A stretch of DNA of 64,000 nucleotides, taken from the NCBI RefSeq assembly GCF_009728995.1, contig NZ_VTZW01000010.1, forward strand, positions 1 to 64,000. Reading direction: 5' to 3'. Below the pieces are notes generated by a model, which made no database searches, had not been told where the DNA came from, and saw only the letters and a list, made by a program, of their open reading frames with translations. A program made the translations under genes and the position numbers. Each line of letters begins with the position of its first letter. Position 1 is the first letter of the stretch. This DNA comes from Streptomonospora sp. PA3 (GTDB lineage Bacteria; Actinomycetota; Actinomycetes; Streptosporangiales; Streptosporangiaceae). This document shows positions 24,338 to 32,899 of the stretch, in pieces.

Positions 24338-25894
24338 GTGTCCGCAAGCCACAGCGAGCCGGTCTACGACTACGTCATCGTCGGCGGCGGGACCGCGGGC
24401 TCGGTCATCGCCAACCGCCTCACCGAGGATCCGCGCACCAGCGTGTGCGTGATCGAGGGCGGCCCCACCGACCAGGACCAGGACCGCGTCCTGCGGCTGC
24501 GCGACTGGCTGGAGCTGCTGGAAAGCGATCTCGACTACGCCTACCGCACCGTCGAGCAGCCGCGCGGCAACTCCCACATCGTCCATTCCCGCGCCCGCGT
24601 GCTGGGCGGCTGCTCCTCCCACAACACCCTCATCAGCTTCCGGCCCTTCCCCCAGGACCTGGCCGACTGGACGGCCGCCGGCGCCGCGGGCTGGGACAAC
24701 GCGACCGTGCAGGCCTATGCCGACCGCCTGAAGAACAACATCACCCCCGTGGCCCCCCACGACCGCAACGCCCTGGTGACCGACTGGATCACCGCCTCGG
24801 CGGCGGCCACCGGGGTGCCGGTCATCGAGGACTTCAACGCCGAGACCTCCCACCGCGGCGGCTTCAGCCAGGGAGTGGGATTCCTGCCCGTCTCCTACGA
24901 CCCCTACACCGGCCACCGCTCCTCGGCCTCCGTGGCCTACCTGCACCCCATCATCGGCGTGCGCGAGAACCTCACCCTCATGCTGGAGACCTGGGCCCAC
25001 CGGCTCCTCTTCGACGGCGACCGCGCCACCGGCGTGGCCGTGACCACCCCCGAGGGCCGGGAGCGCACCGTCACCGCCCGCCGAGAGGTGATCCTGTGCG
25101 CCGGGGCGATCGACACCCCGCGGCTGCTGCTGCTCTCGGGCGTGGGCCCGGCCGACGACCTGCGCGACGTCGGCGTCGAGGTGCGCCACGACCTGCCCGG
25201 CGTGGGCGAGAACCTGCTGGACCACCCCGAGTCGATCATCATGTGGGAGACCTCCCGCGAGGTGCCCGACACCACGGTGATGTTCTCCGACGGCGGGCTG
25301 TTCATCCGCCGCGACACCACCGACCCGCGCCCGGACCTGATGTTCCACATCTACCAGGTCCCCTTCGACGACAACACCGCCCGCCTGGGCTACGACTCGC
25401 CGGGCCCGCGCAACGCGATCTGCATGACGCCCAACATCCCCCGGTCCCGCTCGCGCGGGAAGCTGTGGCTGACCAGCCCCGACCCGGCCGCCAAGCCGGC
25501 GCTGGACTTCCGCTACTTCACCGATCCCGAGGACTACGACGCCCGCACGATCGTGGACGGGCTGCGCATAGCCCGCGACATCGCCGCCACCGAGCCCTTC
25601 GCCTCGTGGATCGAGCGCGAGGTCGCCCCCGGCCCCGCGCTGACCACCGACGCGGAGCTGTCGGAGTACGGGCGCCGCGCCGCCCACACCGTCTACCACC
25701 CCGCCGGCACCTGCCGGATGGGCGCCGCCGACGACCCCGCGGCGGTGGTGGACCCGGCCCTGCGGGTACGCGGCCTGTCCGGGCTGCGCATCGCCGACGC
25801 GTCGGTGTTTCCCACGATGCCCTCGCCCAACCCGATGGTCACCGTGCTGACCGTGGGCGAGCGCGCCGCCGACCTGATCCGGGCCGACCGCTGA
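24338..25894 (+). CDS. GMC-family choline oxidase-like flavoenzyme
   Basis: 518 residues. The FAD Rossmann motif is YVIVGGGTAGSVIANRL. GGCSSHN contains H95, the counterpart of the FAD-linked His of Arthrobacter choline oxidase. The active-site pair H454 (VYHPAGT) and N498 (SPNPMVTV) keep the 44-residue spacing of choline oxidase H466/N510. The Glu that holds the trimethylammonium is matched by IIMWETSRE. Overall similarity along LRDWLELLES and YFTDPEDYDARTIVDGLRIARDIAA is high. Choline oxidase makes glycine betaine in two steps without a separate aldehyde dehydrogenase, consistent with none being present here. It is divergent from the betaine transporter. GTG start with AGGAG upstream. Confidence 0.88.
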   Translation: MSASHSEPVYDYVIVGGGTAGSVIANRLTEDPRTSVCVIEGGPTDQDQDRVLRLRDWLELLESDLDYAYRTVEQPRGNSHIVHSRARVLGGCSSHNTLISFRPFPQDLADWTAAGAAGWDNATVQAYADRLKNNITPVAPHDRNALVTDWITASAAATGVPVIEDFNAETSHRGGFSQGVGFLPVSYDPYTGHRSSASVAYLHPIIGVRENLTLMLETWAHRLLFDGDRATGVAVTTPEGRERTVTARREVILCAGAIDTPRLLLLSGVGPADDLRDVGVEVRHDLPGVGENLLDHPESIIMWETSREVPDTTVMFSDGGLFIRRDTTDPRPDLMFHIYQVPFDDNTARLGYDSPGPRNAICMTPNIPRSRSRGKLWLTSPDPAAKPALDFRYFTDPEDYDARTIVDGLRIARDIAATEPFASWIEREVAPGPALTTDAELSEYGRRAAHTVYHPAGTCRMGAADDPAAVVDPALRVRGLSGLRIADASVFPTMPSPNPMVTVLTVGERAADLIRADR

Positions 25895-25957
25895 ACCGCC
25901 TCCGGGGCCGCCTCCGGCCGGTCGCAGGCGCGGTCGGGCCTCAGGCGGCGCGGGGTG

Positions 25958-27349
25958 CTACCCGCCTAGCATCCGGTCCGGCAACCAGGTCACGATCTCG
26001 GGGAAGAAGCACAGGACGGCGATCCCCAGCGCCAGGACGCCGACATAGGGCAGCGCTCCGGTGAGGATGTGCTGCAGCGGAATCCGCGGCGCGATGCCCT
26101 GCACCACATAGAGGTTCAGCCCGACCGGCGGCGTGATCAGCCCCATCTCCATGTTGAGCGTCATCACCACGCCGAACCAGACCGGGTCGAAACCGAGCCC
26201 GGTGACGATGGGGAACAGGACCGGCATGGTGATCAGGATGATCGCCACGGGAGGGATGAAGAAGCCCAGGACGAGGAAGATCGCGTTCATCGCCAGGAAG
26301 ATGACCCAGCGGTTGACCTCCAGCCCGGCCACGGCCTCGGCCAGGTCCTGGGGAACCCCCAGGAAGCTCAGCACCTGGCCCAGCACCGCGGAGAACGCCA
26401 CGATCAGCAGGATCATGGTGCCGGTGCGCGTCGCCTCCAGCCCGACGTCGCGGATCTGCTTCCAGCCCAGCGACCGGTAGAAGACGGCGACGAGCACGAA
26501 CGCCGCCAGCGCGCCCACCGCCGCCGCCTCGCTCGGGGTGGCGATGCCCAGATACATCGCGGAGAGCACGCACACGATGAGCGCGAGGAAGGGCAGCACC
26601 TTGGCGAGCTTGCGCAGCCGGTCGCTCCAGGAGTACCGCTCGGCGTCGGCGATCGGGCGGGGCACCTCGTCGCCGCCGACCGCATCGCCGCCTTCGCCGC
26701 CGGCACCGGCCGCGGCCGGCACCAGCGGGGAGCGGCCGCGGGCGCGCTTCACCGTCAGCGCGACGAAGATCCACGCGCAGAACAGCAGGGTGATCAGGAT
26801 GCCGGGGGCGACGCCGCCGAGGAACAGCTGCCCGATGGACTGCTCGGTGGAGATCCCGTACAGGATCAGGGTGACGCTGGGCGGGATGAGGATCCCCAGC
26901 GTGCCGCCCGCCACGATCGCGCCCGTCGCGATGTCCTGCGGGTAGCCGCGGCGCAGCATCTCCGGAATCGCGATCTTGCCGATCGCGGCGGAGGTGGCCG
27001 GGCTCGACCCGGTCAGGGCCGCGAACATGGCGCAGGCCACGACGGCGCTCATCGCCAACCCGCCGCGGATCCGGCCGACCCACATGTGCGCCGCTTCCAG
27101 CAGGTCCTCGCTGGCCTTGGACCGGCCGAAGACCGATCCCATCAGGATGAACAGCGGGATGGCCAGCAGCGCGAAGCTGTTGAGCGAGTCGAAGACGAAG
27201 TTGCCGAAGAACCCGAACTGCGCCGGCGTGAGGAACAGGACGATCGACAGCAGCGCGGTGAGCCCGAGCGCGAACGCCACGGGAACGCCCAGGGCCAGTA
27301 GCAGGAGCAGGATGGCGCCGACGATTGCACCGATGACCAGGCCGCTCAA
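25958..27349 (-). CDS. dctM: TRAP transporter large permease (DctM)
   Basis: 463 residues with about 12 membrane segments. DctM-family blocks include IPLFILMGSVFGRSKASEDLLEAAHMWVGRIRGGLAMSAVVACAMFAALTGSSPATSAAIG and GTLGILIPPSVTLILYG. The start is TTG 27349, in a TTGA overlap with the stop of the small permease, so the two are translationally coupled. A Gly/Ala-rich cytoplasmic loop near residues 210-230 is longer than usual. It forms the ion-coupled channel for the organic acid bound by the periplasmic-type receptor encoded upstream. The ligand is unknown. Confidence 0.95.
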   Translation of the reverse strand: MSGLVIGAIVGAILLLLLALGVPVAFALGLTALLSIVLFLTPAQFGFFGNFVFDSLNSFALLAIPLFILMGSVFGRSKASEDLLEAAHMWVGRIRGGLAMSAVVACAMFAALTGSSPATSAAIGKIAIPEMLRRGYPQDIATGAIVAGGTLGILIPPSVTLILYGISTEQSIGQLFLGGVAPGILITLLFCAWIFVALTVKRARGRSPLVPAAAGAGGEGGDAVGGDEVPRPIADAERYSWSDRLRKLAKVLPFLALIVCVLSAMYLGIATPSEAAAVGALAAFVLVAVFYRSLGWKQIRDVGLEATRTGTMILLIVAFSAVLGQVLSFLGVPQDLAEAVAGLEVNRWVIFLAMNAIFLVLGFFIPPVAIILITMPVLFPIVTGLGFDPVWFGVVMTLNMEMGLITPPVGLNLYVVQGIAPRIPLQHILTGALPYVGVLALGIAVLCFFPEIVTWLPDRMLGG

Positions 27350-27903
27350 TGTGCCGGCCCTCCCTCCGCGGTGGGGGCGGGCTGATCCGGCGGCGAGTCT
27401 CCGAGCTCGCCGCCGCGCAGCGCCCGGAACAGGCCGGCGACGATGGCGAGGTACTGCAGCGCGATCAGCGCCATGCCCGCCGGGAGGATGGCGTAGGGCA
27501 AGGCCAGCGGCGGGTTCCACGCCGTGCCCGAGCGCGCGCCGGTCTCGACCGACTCCCACCACATGAAGCCGCTCACCGCGGCGACGGCCAGAGCCAGGAG
27601 CAGGCCGAGGACCGCGGCCAGCAGGCGCACACCGATCTGCACACGGCCGGGCAGGAGTTTGACCACGAGGTCGATGCGGACGTGGTCGCCGTTGCGGAGC
27701 CCGTAGGCGCCGCCGACGAAGGCGGCGAACATCAGCAGGTAGACGGACAGCTCGGTCTGCCAGATCGTCGACATGCCGAACAGGTAGCGAAGCGCGACGC
27801 CGTAGCAGATGACCAGCATGGCCGCGATGATCAGGATGCCGCTGAGGTATCCGGCGGCACCGGACAACCGGTCGGCGGCGCGGAGGAAGCGGGAGCGGGG
27901 CAC
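27346..27903 (-). CDS. dctQ: TRAP transporter small permease (DctQ)
   Basis: 185 residues with four hydrophobic helices, the standard DctQ topology (GILIIAAMLVICYGVALRYLFGMSTIWQTELSVYLLMFAAFVGGAYGLRNGDHVRIDLVVKLLP). The ALRYLF...W.TEL and HVRID residues are family hallmarks. GTG 27903 has an excellent AAGGAG ribosome binding site 7 nt upstream. It is coupled to the large permease. Confidence 0.94.
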   Translation of the reverse strand: MPRSRFLRAADRLSGAAGYLSGILIIAAMLVICYGVALRYLFGMSTIWQTELSVYLLMFAAFVGGAYGLRNGDHVRIDLVVKLLPGRVQIGVRLLAAVLGLLLALAVAAVSGFMWWESVETGARSGTAWNPPLALPYAILPAGMALIALQYLAIVAGLFRALRGGELGDSPPDQPAPTAEGGPAH

Positions 27904-27958
27904 GAGTCTCCTTCCGGCCCTGCCGGTGCCCGGCGGGCCCCGGCGCGGTCCCAGGCGG

Positions 27959-28017
27959 GTGTGCGGGGGCGGCGCCGCCTGGGGCCTCAAGGCGGCCCGC
28001 CCACCCGCAGAAAAACA
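27959..28017. repeat. GC-rich inverted repeat between dctP and dctQ
   Basis: A perfect palindrome GGCGGCGCCGCC lies inside a larger stem, and the block is bounded by GTGTGCGGGGGCG and a GCAGAAAAAC tail. The same 13-nt string begins the hairpin at 15598 and a similar tail follows it. The block may attenuate transcription between the abundant receptor gene and the permease genes. Confidence 0.5.
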
Positions 28018-28025
28018 GCCAGGTC

Positions 28026-29090
28026 CTACTCGGCGGGGACGTCCTGGGCGAGTTCGAGAAGCTCCTGGCCGCCTTCGACGTCGTCGGCGAAGCCCTCCCA
28101 GGCCGGCTGCGAGGCCTCGCGCCACTTCTCGAAGTCGGCGTCGGACATCTGGACGACCTCGACGCCGTTGGCCGCGAACTCCTCGTGCACCCGCTGGTCG
28201 TCCTCCTCGGAGGCGGTGTAGGCGAACTCCTGGAGGTCGGCCCCGACCTCGTCGACGATCCGCTGCTGCTCCTCGGTGAGCCTGTCGCAGGACTCGGTGC
28301 CCATGATCAGCGGCTCGAACATGAACCAGAAGGTGTTGCCGCCCGTCGGCGACGTGAAGGTGTCGACCTGCTCGTAGAGCCGGTAGGAGCTGAACGACGA
28401 CGTGGAGGTGATGGCGCTGTCGAGGGTGCCGGTCTGCAGCGCGTTGTAGATGTCGGAGGAGGGCATGCTGGACAGGCCGAAGCCGACGCCTTCCAGCATC
28501 TCCTCGACCCGGGGGCCGGCGGCGCGGGTCACGCTGCCGGGCGGGACGTCGTCGGGGCTGAGGATGGGGTCGGGTCCGGCGGTTCCGATGGCCCCGGCGT
28601 TCCACACCCAGGTCAGGATGCGCACGCCGTTGTCCTCGGCGATCCGCGAGACGCGATCGCCGATCTCGCTCTCCGCCCAGTTCTGCGCCTGGGCGTGGCT
28701 GCGCACCATCGCCGGCATCAGTGTGATGCTGAACTGGGGGACGTCGCCGGCGGCGTAGTCGAGGGGGTAGACGGAAAGGTCGAGAGTCTGCTCGCGGATG
28801 GCCGTGTACTGCTCGGTCGGGTCCTCGATCAGCGAGTTGTTGGGGTGGATCTCGACCGTGACGTCGCCGTCGGTGCGTGATTCCACCTCCTCGGCGAAGC
28901 GCTCCGCGAGCACGGCGCGGAAGTCGCCTTCGCCGTCCTCGGCCGCGGGCCACTGGTGCGACAGCCGCAGCGTCACCTCGCCGTCGGCCGTCGGACCGGA
29001 TGCGAGCCCGCACCCGCTGAGCAGCGCGCCGCTCGCGAGTAGCGCACCCGCACTCGTCAGGCGGGTTGTCGTGCGTTGCTGCCGCGCCAT
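28026..29090 (-). CDS. dctP: TRAP transporter solute-binding lipoprotein (DctP)
   Basis: 354 residues with a lipoprotein signal peptide (GALLASGALLSGCG). DctP-family features are VTLRLSHQWPAAE near the mature N-terminus, FAEEVESRTDGDVTVEIHPNNSL, and GLSSMPSSDIYNALQTGTLDSAITS, a ligand-contact region. The conserved Arg that holds the ligand carboxylate should lie in the middle domain (VTRAAGPRVEEML). It is upstream of dctQM on the same strand, separated by a GC-rich hairpin. The ligand cannot be predicted, and no catabolic gene adjoins the transporter. Confidence 0.93.
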   Translation of the reverse strand: MARQQRTTTRLTSAGALLASGALLSGCGLASGPTADGEVTLRLSHQWPAAEDGEGDFRAVLAERFAEEVESRTDGDVTVEIHPNNSLIEDPTEQYTAIREQTLDLSVYPLDYAAGDVPQFSITLMPAMVRSHAQAQNWAESEIGDRVSRIAEDNGVRILTWVWNAGAIGTAGPDPILSPDDVPPGSVTRAAGPRVEEMLEGVGFGLSSMPSSDIYNALQTGTLDSAITSTSSFSSYRLYEQVDTFTSPTGGNTFWFMFEPLIMGTESCDRLTEEQQRIVDEVGADLQEFAYTASEEDDQRVHEEFAANGVEVVQMSDADFEKWREASQPAWEGFADDVEGGQELLELAQDVPAE

Positions 29091-29568
29091 ACCGCGACTC
29101 CTCTCCCTGGGGGGAGTCCCCGGACTGTCGGGGCCGCCGGGGACATCGCCTGTCTGTGATACGGCTCACTGCACTGTGAGCGTTGATCAAAGTACGTCGG
29201 ACCACCCCAGGTCAAGGGGAGATAAACAACAGACCGGGACATCGGAGGATTCACACCCTCAATCGCGACTAAGTGCGACGCATCAATCACGCAGCGCCGA
29301 CGGCCGCGCCCGATGCGCTGGGCATCGGAACCGGCCCCTCGTCCGGGAAACCGGCCGGAGGCGGCGACGGCCCCTCCGCCGCCTTGCCGGATGCCGGCGC
29401 CCTCGTACCCGCCGCCACGTGCCATAGGTTCCGACTTCGGGCAGCGGACCGGGGATCTCCGACTCCCGCCGCGGGCCGCACCGACTCTGGCCCACCGCCG
29501 CCACGGGTGCGACTATGCGGTGGAGACACGAGTGAGCTGCACGAACGACGGACACAGAGGGTGGGGCG
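29091..29568. promoter_or_regulatory. Divergent promoter region of the TRAP operon and XRE-PPOX gene
   Basis: 478 bp without a gene. A GCTCAC-TGCACT-GTGAGC inverted repeat (29164-29181) lies between the dctP start and a possible minus-strand promoter (TTGACC at 29210-29215 and a weak TACTTT at 29189-29194, spacing only 15). The palindrome TTGATCAA (29183-29190) overlaps that -10. The region fits repression of the TRAP genes. From 29280 to 29568 I see nothing beyond GC-rich leader. Confidence 0.45.
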
Positions 29569-30243
29569 ATGAACGCACACACCACCGACGGCGGCGACAT
29601 GGGGCGCCGCGTCGCGCACCGCCGGTCGGAGCTGGGACTGACGCGGGCCGAACTGGCCGAGCGCGCCGCCATGGATCCGGGCTATGTGGAGTATCTGGAG
29701 GAGCATCCCGCGAGTTTCAGCCGGGAAGCGCTCTACCGCCTGGCGCAGGCGCTGCACACCACCTCCGACCGGCTGCTTGGTGCCGACACCCAAGCGCAGC
29801 CCGGGGGCTCCGCCACAGCGGCGCCCGATCCCCCGCTCAGCGTGCTGACGGCCGAGGAGTGCTGGGAGCTGATCCGGCCCGCTGGAGTCGGCCGCGCCGC
29901 GTTCACCGAGGCCGACGGCGCGGCCCCGCTCGTCCTTCCGGTCAACTACGCCCTCAGTGGCGCCGCGGTGGTCTTCCGCACCGGCGCCGAGGGGATCGTC
30001 GCCCGGCACGCGTCCGGGCCGATGAGCTTCCAGGTCGACCGGCTCGACGGGACCATGAGCGAGGGCTGGAGCGTGCTCGTGACCGGCCGCGCCCGTCTCA
30101 TCGAGGACGCGGACGAACTGGCCGCCCTGCGCGAACGCCATCCCCTGCGCCCGTGGGCCGGCGGCGACCGCGAAGCCTGGGTCCGCATCGCAGCCGACCG
30201 GATCACGGGCCGCCGCGTCACCGGCCGCGGCGAGAGGAGTTAG
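29569..30243 (+). CDS. XRE helix-turn-helix fused to pyridoxamine 5'-phosphate oxidase-like domain
   Basis: 224 residues. Residues about 10-70 are a Cro/C1-type helix-turn-helix (GRRVAHRRSELGLTRAELAERAAMDPGYVEYLEEHP). Residues about 92-215 are a PPOX-type flavin-binding split barrel (CWELIRPAGVGRAAFTEADGAAPLVLPVNYAL, GPMSFQVDRLD, GWSVLVTGRARLI). This pairing is a recurrent actinobacterial architecture in which a flavin or F420 domain may report redox state to DNA binding. The start is ATG 29569. It is monocistronic and convergent with a methyltransferase gene. The target genes are unknown. Confidence 0.88.
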   Translation: MNAHTTDGGDMGRRVAHRRSELGLTRAELAERAAMDPGYVEYLEEHPASFSREALYRLAQALHTTSDRLLGADTQAQPGGSATAAPDPPLSVLTAEECWELIRPAGVGRAAFTEADGAAPLVLPVNYALSGAAVVFRTGAEGIVARHASGPMSFQVDRLDGTMSEGWSVLVTGRARLIEDADELAALRERHPLRPWAGGDREAWVRIAADRITGRRVTGRGERS

Positions 30244-30384
30244 GCGACACGACCAGGCGCCGGACGTGCCGCCGGAGGGCGCCCAAGCGGCGGCGCGTCA
30301 AGCGCCGGCCCGCGCGTTCGATCCGCTCTGAGGTCTTCGGCCCGGACCTGTGGCTGCCCGCCTGAACCGTGGGCGAGCCGAGCC

Positions 30385-30987
30385 TCAGCGCAGGCGCCGG
30401 GCTCGCAGGACGGTGTCGCGGGTGTGGCGGGTGCCCGCCGGCGCGGGAGCCGTCCGCGGGCGGGTCTCCTCGACCAGGACCCTCCACTCCTCGCCGAGCA
30501 CCCCGGCTATGTCGGCGGGCTGGTAGTAGTCGTTCGGGTCGATGCCGAGCTCGTGGCGCGGCGGCAGTTCCGCCGGGTCGTGGCTCGCGACCAGCAGCGT
30601 GCCGCCGGGAGCCACGGCGGCCAGCAGGCCGCGCAGCGCGGTGTCGGCGGGCCGGCGCGGCAGCGGGAAGTACTGGACGGAAACCAGGTCGAACGCACCG
30701 GCCGGCGGCGGCACGGCGGTCAGGTCGGCGCGCCTCCAGGCGACGCGGTCGGCGACGTCGGCGCCTGCGGCGGCGGCGCGCTGCAGCGCGGTCCGGGAGA
30801 TGTCGACCGCGGTGACCAGCCAGCCGCGCCGGGCCAGCCAGACCGCGTCGGCGCCTTCACCGCATCCCACGTCCAGCGCCTGCCCGGGCGGCAGGTCGGC
30901 GGCTTCGGTGACGAGCACCCCGTTGGGGGCGCCGCTGAACAGCCGGTCGCGGCCGGCGTACTTCTCGTCCCAGTACTGTGCGTCCAT
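30385..30987 (-). CDS. Class I SAM-dependent methyltransferase (TehB/thiopurine-type)
   Basis: 200 residues. MDAQYWDEKYAGRDRLFSGAPNGVLVTEAADLPPGQALDVGCGEGADAVWLARRGWLVTAVDIS matches small TehB-like methyltransferases. The W and K/Y positions in the first 15 residues and DVGCGEG are diagnostic. The product is cytosolic and may methylate a toxic metalloid or thiol, but specificity is not evident. ATG 30987 is chosen; the frame extends upstream without similarity. It is divergent from the XRE-cupin regulator, the usual partner arrangement, and is probably its target. Confidence 0.9.
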   Translation of the reverse strand: MDAQYWDEKYAGRDRLFSGAPNGVLVTEAADLPPGQALDVGCGEGADAVWLARRGWLVTAVDISRTALQRAAAAGADVADRVAWRRADLTAVPPPAGAFDLVSVQYFPLPRRPADTALRGLLAAVAPGGTLLVASHDPAELPPRHELGIDPNDYYQPADIAGVLGEEWRVLVEETRPRTAPAPAGTRHTRDTVLRARRLR

Positions 30988-31072
30988 GGTCCTCGCCTCG
31001 GTGGAGTCCGGTCGGCCGCCGCGGCCGACTCGGACACAACCTGCCCTTGCCGGGGAGCGGATGACAAAGCTC

Positions 31073-31103
31073 TTTGCGCAAACCGCAAAAACGGGGGCAT
31101 AGT
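31073..31103 (+). promoter_or_regulatory. Promoter and palindrome before the XRE-cupin gene
   Basis: A perfect palindrome TTTGCGCAAA (31073-31082) overlaps a -35-like TTGCGC (31074-31079). An 18-bp spacer leads to CATAGT (31098-31103), only 6 nt before the GTG at 31110. This predicts a leaderless transcript with operator occlusion. Confidence 0.5.
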
Positions 31104-31109
31104 CGAGGG

Positions 31110-31694
31110 GTGAGCGAGGAGTTCGAGGCCGTTCTCGGGGCGATCGGCCCGCGGTTGCGCGAGTTGCGGCGGCGTAGCGGAGCCACGCTGGCGGCACTGT
31201 CGGAGACCACCGGCATCCCGGTCAGCACGCTCTCCCGCCTGGAGTCCGGCCACCGCAAACCCGGGCTGGAACTGCTGCTGCCCCTGGCGAGGGCCTATCA
31301 GCTGCCGCTGGACGACCTCGTCGGCGCCCCGGCCAGCGGCGATCCCCGGGTGTACCCCCGGCCGTTCACCCGCAACGGCATGACCGTCGTCCCGCTTTCC
31401 CGCAACCCCGGCGGGCTGCAGGCGTTCAAGCAGATCCTCCCGGCCGGCCCGGACGACCCGGACCCCGATCCCCGCTCCCACGAGGGCTACCACTGGCTCT
31501 ACGTCCTCAGCGGACGCCTGCGCCTGGTTCTCGGCGATCGGGACATCGTCCTCTCCGTCGGCGAGGTCGCCGAGTTCGACACCCATCTCCCGCACTGGTT
31601 CGGCAACGCCGAGCCGCGGCCGGTCGAGTTCTTGAGCATCCTCGGCCCCCAGGGCGAGCGGTTCCACATCCGAGCCCGGTACCGGCCTTCCTGA
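31110..31694 (+). CDS. XRE-family regulator with C-terminal cupin sensor domain
   Basis: 194 residues. The helix-turn-helix is at about 8-62 (IGPRLRELRRRSGATLAALSETTGIPVSTLSRLESGHRKPGLELLLPLARAY). The cupin barrel is at about 110-185 (HEGYHWLYVLSGRLRLVLGDRDIVLSVGEVAEFDTHLPHWFGNAEP). Such regulators bind small ligands in the cupin pocket. The GTG at 31110 is preceded by a -10 element at 6 nt and by no ribosome binding site, consistent with leaderless translation. It is divergent from the TehB-like methyltransferase. Confidence 0.92.
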   Translation: MSEEFEAVLGAIGPRLRELRRRSGATLAALSETTGIPVSTLSRLESGHRKPGLELLLPLARAYQLPLDDLVGAPASGDPRVYPRPFTRNGMTVVPLSRNPGGLQAFKQILPAGPDDPDPDPRSHEGYHWLYVLSGRLRLVLGDRDIVLSVGEVAEFDTHLPHWFGNAEPRPVEFLSILGPQGERFHIRARYRPS

Positions 31695-31793
31695 TCCACC
31701 GCTCCCCGCGGTCCGCGCCGCCGACGGGCGTGGCGGGGCGGGCGCCGCCGCGCCGGTCCGGAATACCAGGCCGACAGCAGTGTTGACGAGGCT

Positions 31794-32813
31794 GTGAAGA
31801 AGATCGGATTCCTGTCTTTCGGCCACTGGACGCCCTCACCGCGCTCGCTGGTGCAATCGGCCTCCGACGCGCTGCTGCAGTCGATCGAGCTGGCGGTCGC
31901 CGCCGAGGAGGTCGGCGCCGACGGCGCCTATTTCCGGGTGCACCACTTCGCCCGGCAGCTGGCGTCCCCCTTTCCGCTGCTGTCCGCGATCGGGGCGCGG
32001 ACGAGCCGGATCGAGATCGGCACCGGCGTCATCGACATGCGCTACGAGAACCCGCTCTACATGGCCGAGACCGCCGGCGCCGCGGATCTGATCGCCGGCG
32101 GGCGCCTGCAACTCGGGATCAGCCGCGGCTCGCCGGAGCAGGTCGTCAAGGGCTACGAGTACTTCGGCCACCACCCGGCCGAGGGCTCGACCGACGCCGA
32201 CATGGCCCGGGAGCACACGGCGAAGCTGCTCGACGTGCTCCGGGGGGAAGGCTTCGCCGAGCCGAACCCGCAGCCGATGTTCCCCAACCCGCCCGGGCTG
32301 CTGCGGATCGAGCCGCACTCCCCGGGACTGCGCGAGCGGATCTGGTGGGGCGCCGGCACCCGCGCAACGGCCCAGTGGGCGGGCGAGCAGGGGATGCACC
32401 TGATGAGCTCGACGCTGCTCACCGAAGAGGCCGGGGTGCCGTTCCACCAGCTGCAGGCCGAGCAGATCCGGCTCTTCAAGGACGCCTGGAACGCCGCCGG
32501 CCACCCCCACGAGCCCCGCGTCTCGGTAAGCCGCAGCATCTTCCCGCTGGTGAGCAGCGTGGACCACCAGCTGTTCGGCCGGCAGGCCGCCAGCACCGAC
32601 CAGGTCGGCCACCTCGACGACGGCCTCGCCCGGTTCGGCAAGACCTACGCCGCCGAACCGGACAAGCTCATCGAGGACCTGGCGCAGGACGAGGCCGTCG
32701 CCGCCGCCGACACGCTCCTGCTCACCGTCCCCAACCAGCTGGGCGTGGATTACAACGCCCACATCCTCGACAGCCTGCTGCGCTACGTCGCCCCCGGCCT
32801 GGGCTGGCGCTGA
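31794..32813 (+). CDS. LLM-class flavin-dependent oxidoreductase (bacterial luciferase family)
   Basis: 339 residues of the luciferase-like monooxygenase fold: MKKIGFLSFGHWTP at strand 1, VAAEEVGADGAYFRVHHFARQLASPFPLLSAIGARTSRIEIGTGVIDMRYENPLYMAETAGAADLIAGGRLQLGISRGSPEQV through the barrel. It uses reduced FMN or F420; the sequence does not decide which. The start is GTG 31794. It is downstream of the XRE-cupin gene on the same strand with a 99-bp gap, so co-regulation is possible. The substrate is unknown. Confidence 0.92.
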   Translation: MKKIGFLSFGHWTPSPRSLVQSASDALLQSIELAVAAEEVGADGAYFRVHHFARQLASPFPLLSAIGARTSRIEIGTGVIDMRYENPLYMAETAGAADLIAGGRLQLGISRGSPEQVVKGYEYFGHHPAEGSTDADMAREHTAKLLDVLRGEGFAEPNPQPMFPNPPGLLRIEPHSPGLRERIWWGAGTRATAQWAGEQGMHLMSSTLLTEEAGVPFHQLQAEQIRLFKDAWNAAGHPHEPRVSVSRSIFPLVSSVDHQLFGRQAASTDQVGHLDDGLARFGKTYAAEPDKLIEDLAQDEAVAAADTLLLTVPNQLGVDYNAHILDSLLRYVAPGLGWR

Positions 32814-32899
32814 CACGCATGCCCGGGTCCCCGGCGCCGGAGGCGCCGGGGACCCGGGCACCGGCCGGTTTTCGGGGGCGGTGGCACGGCCCGCGGCAT

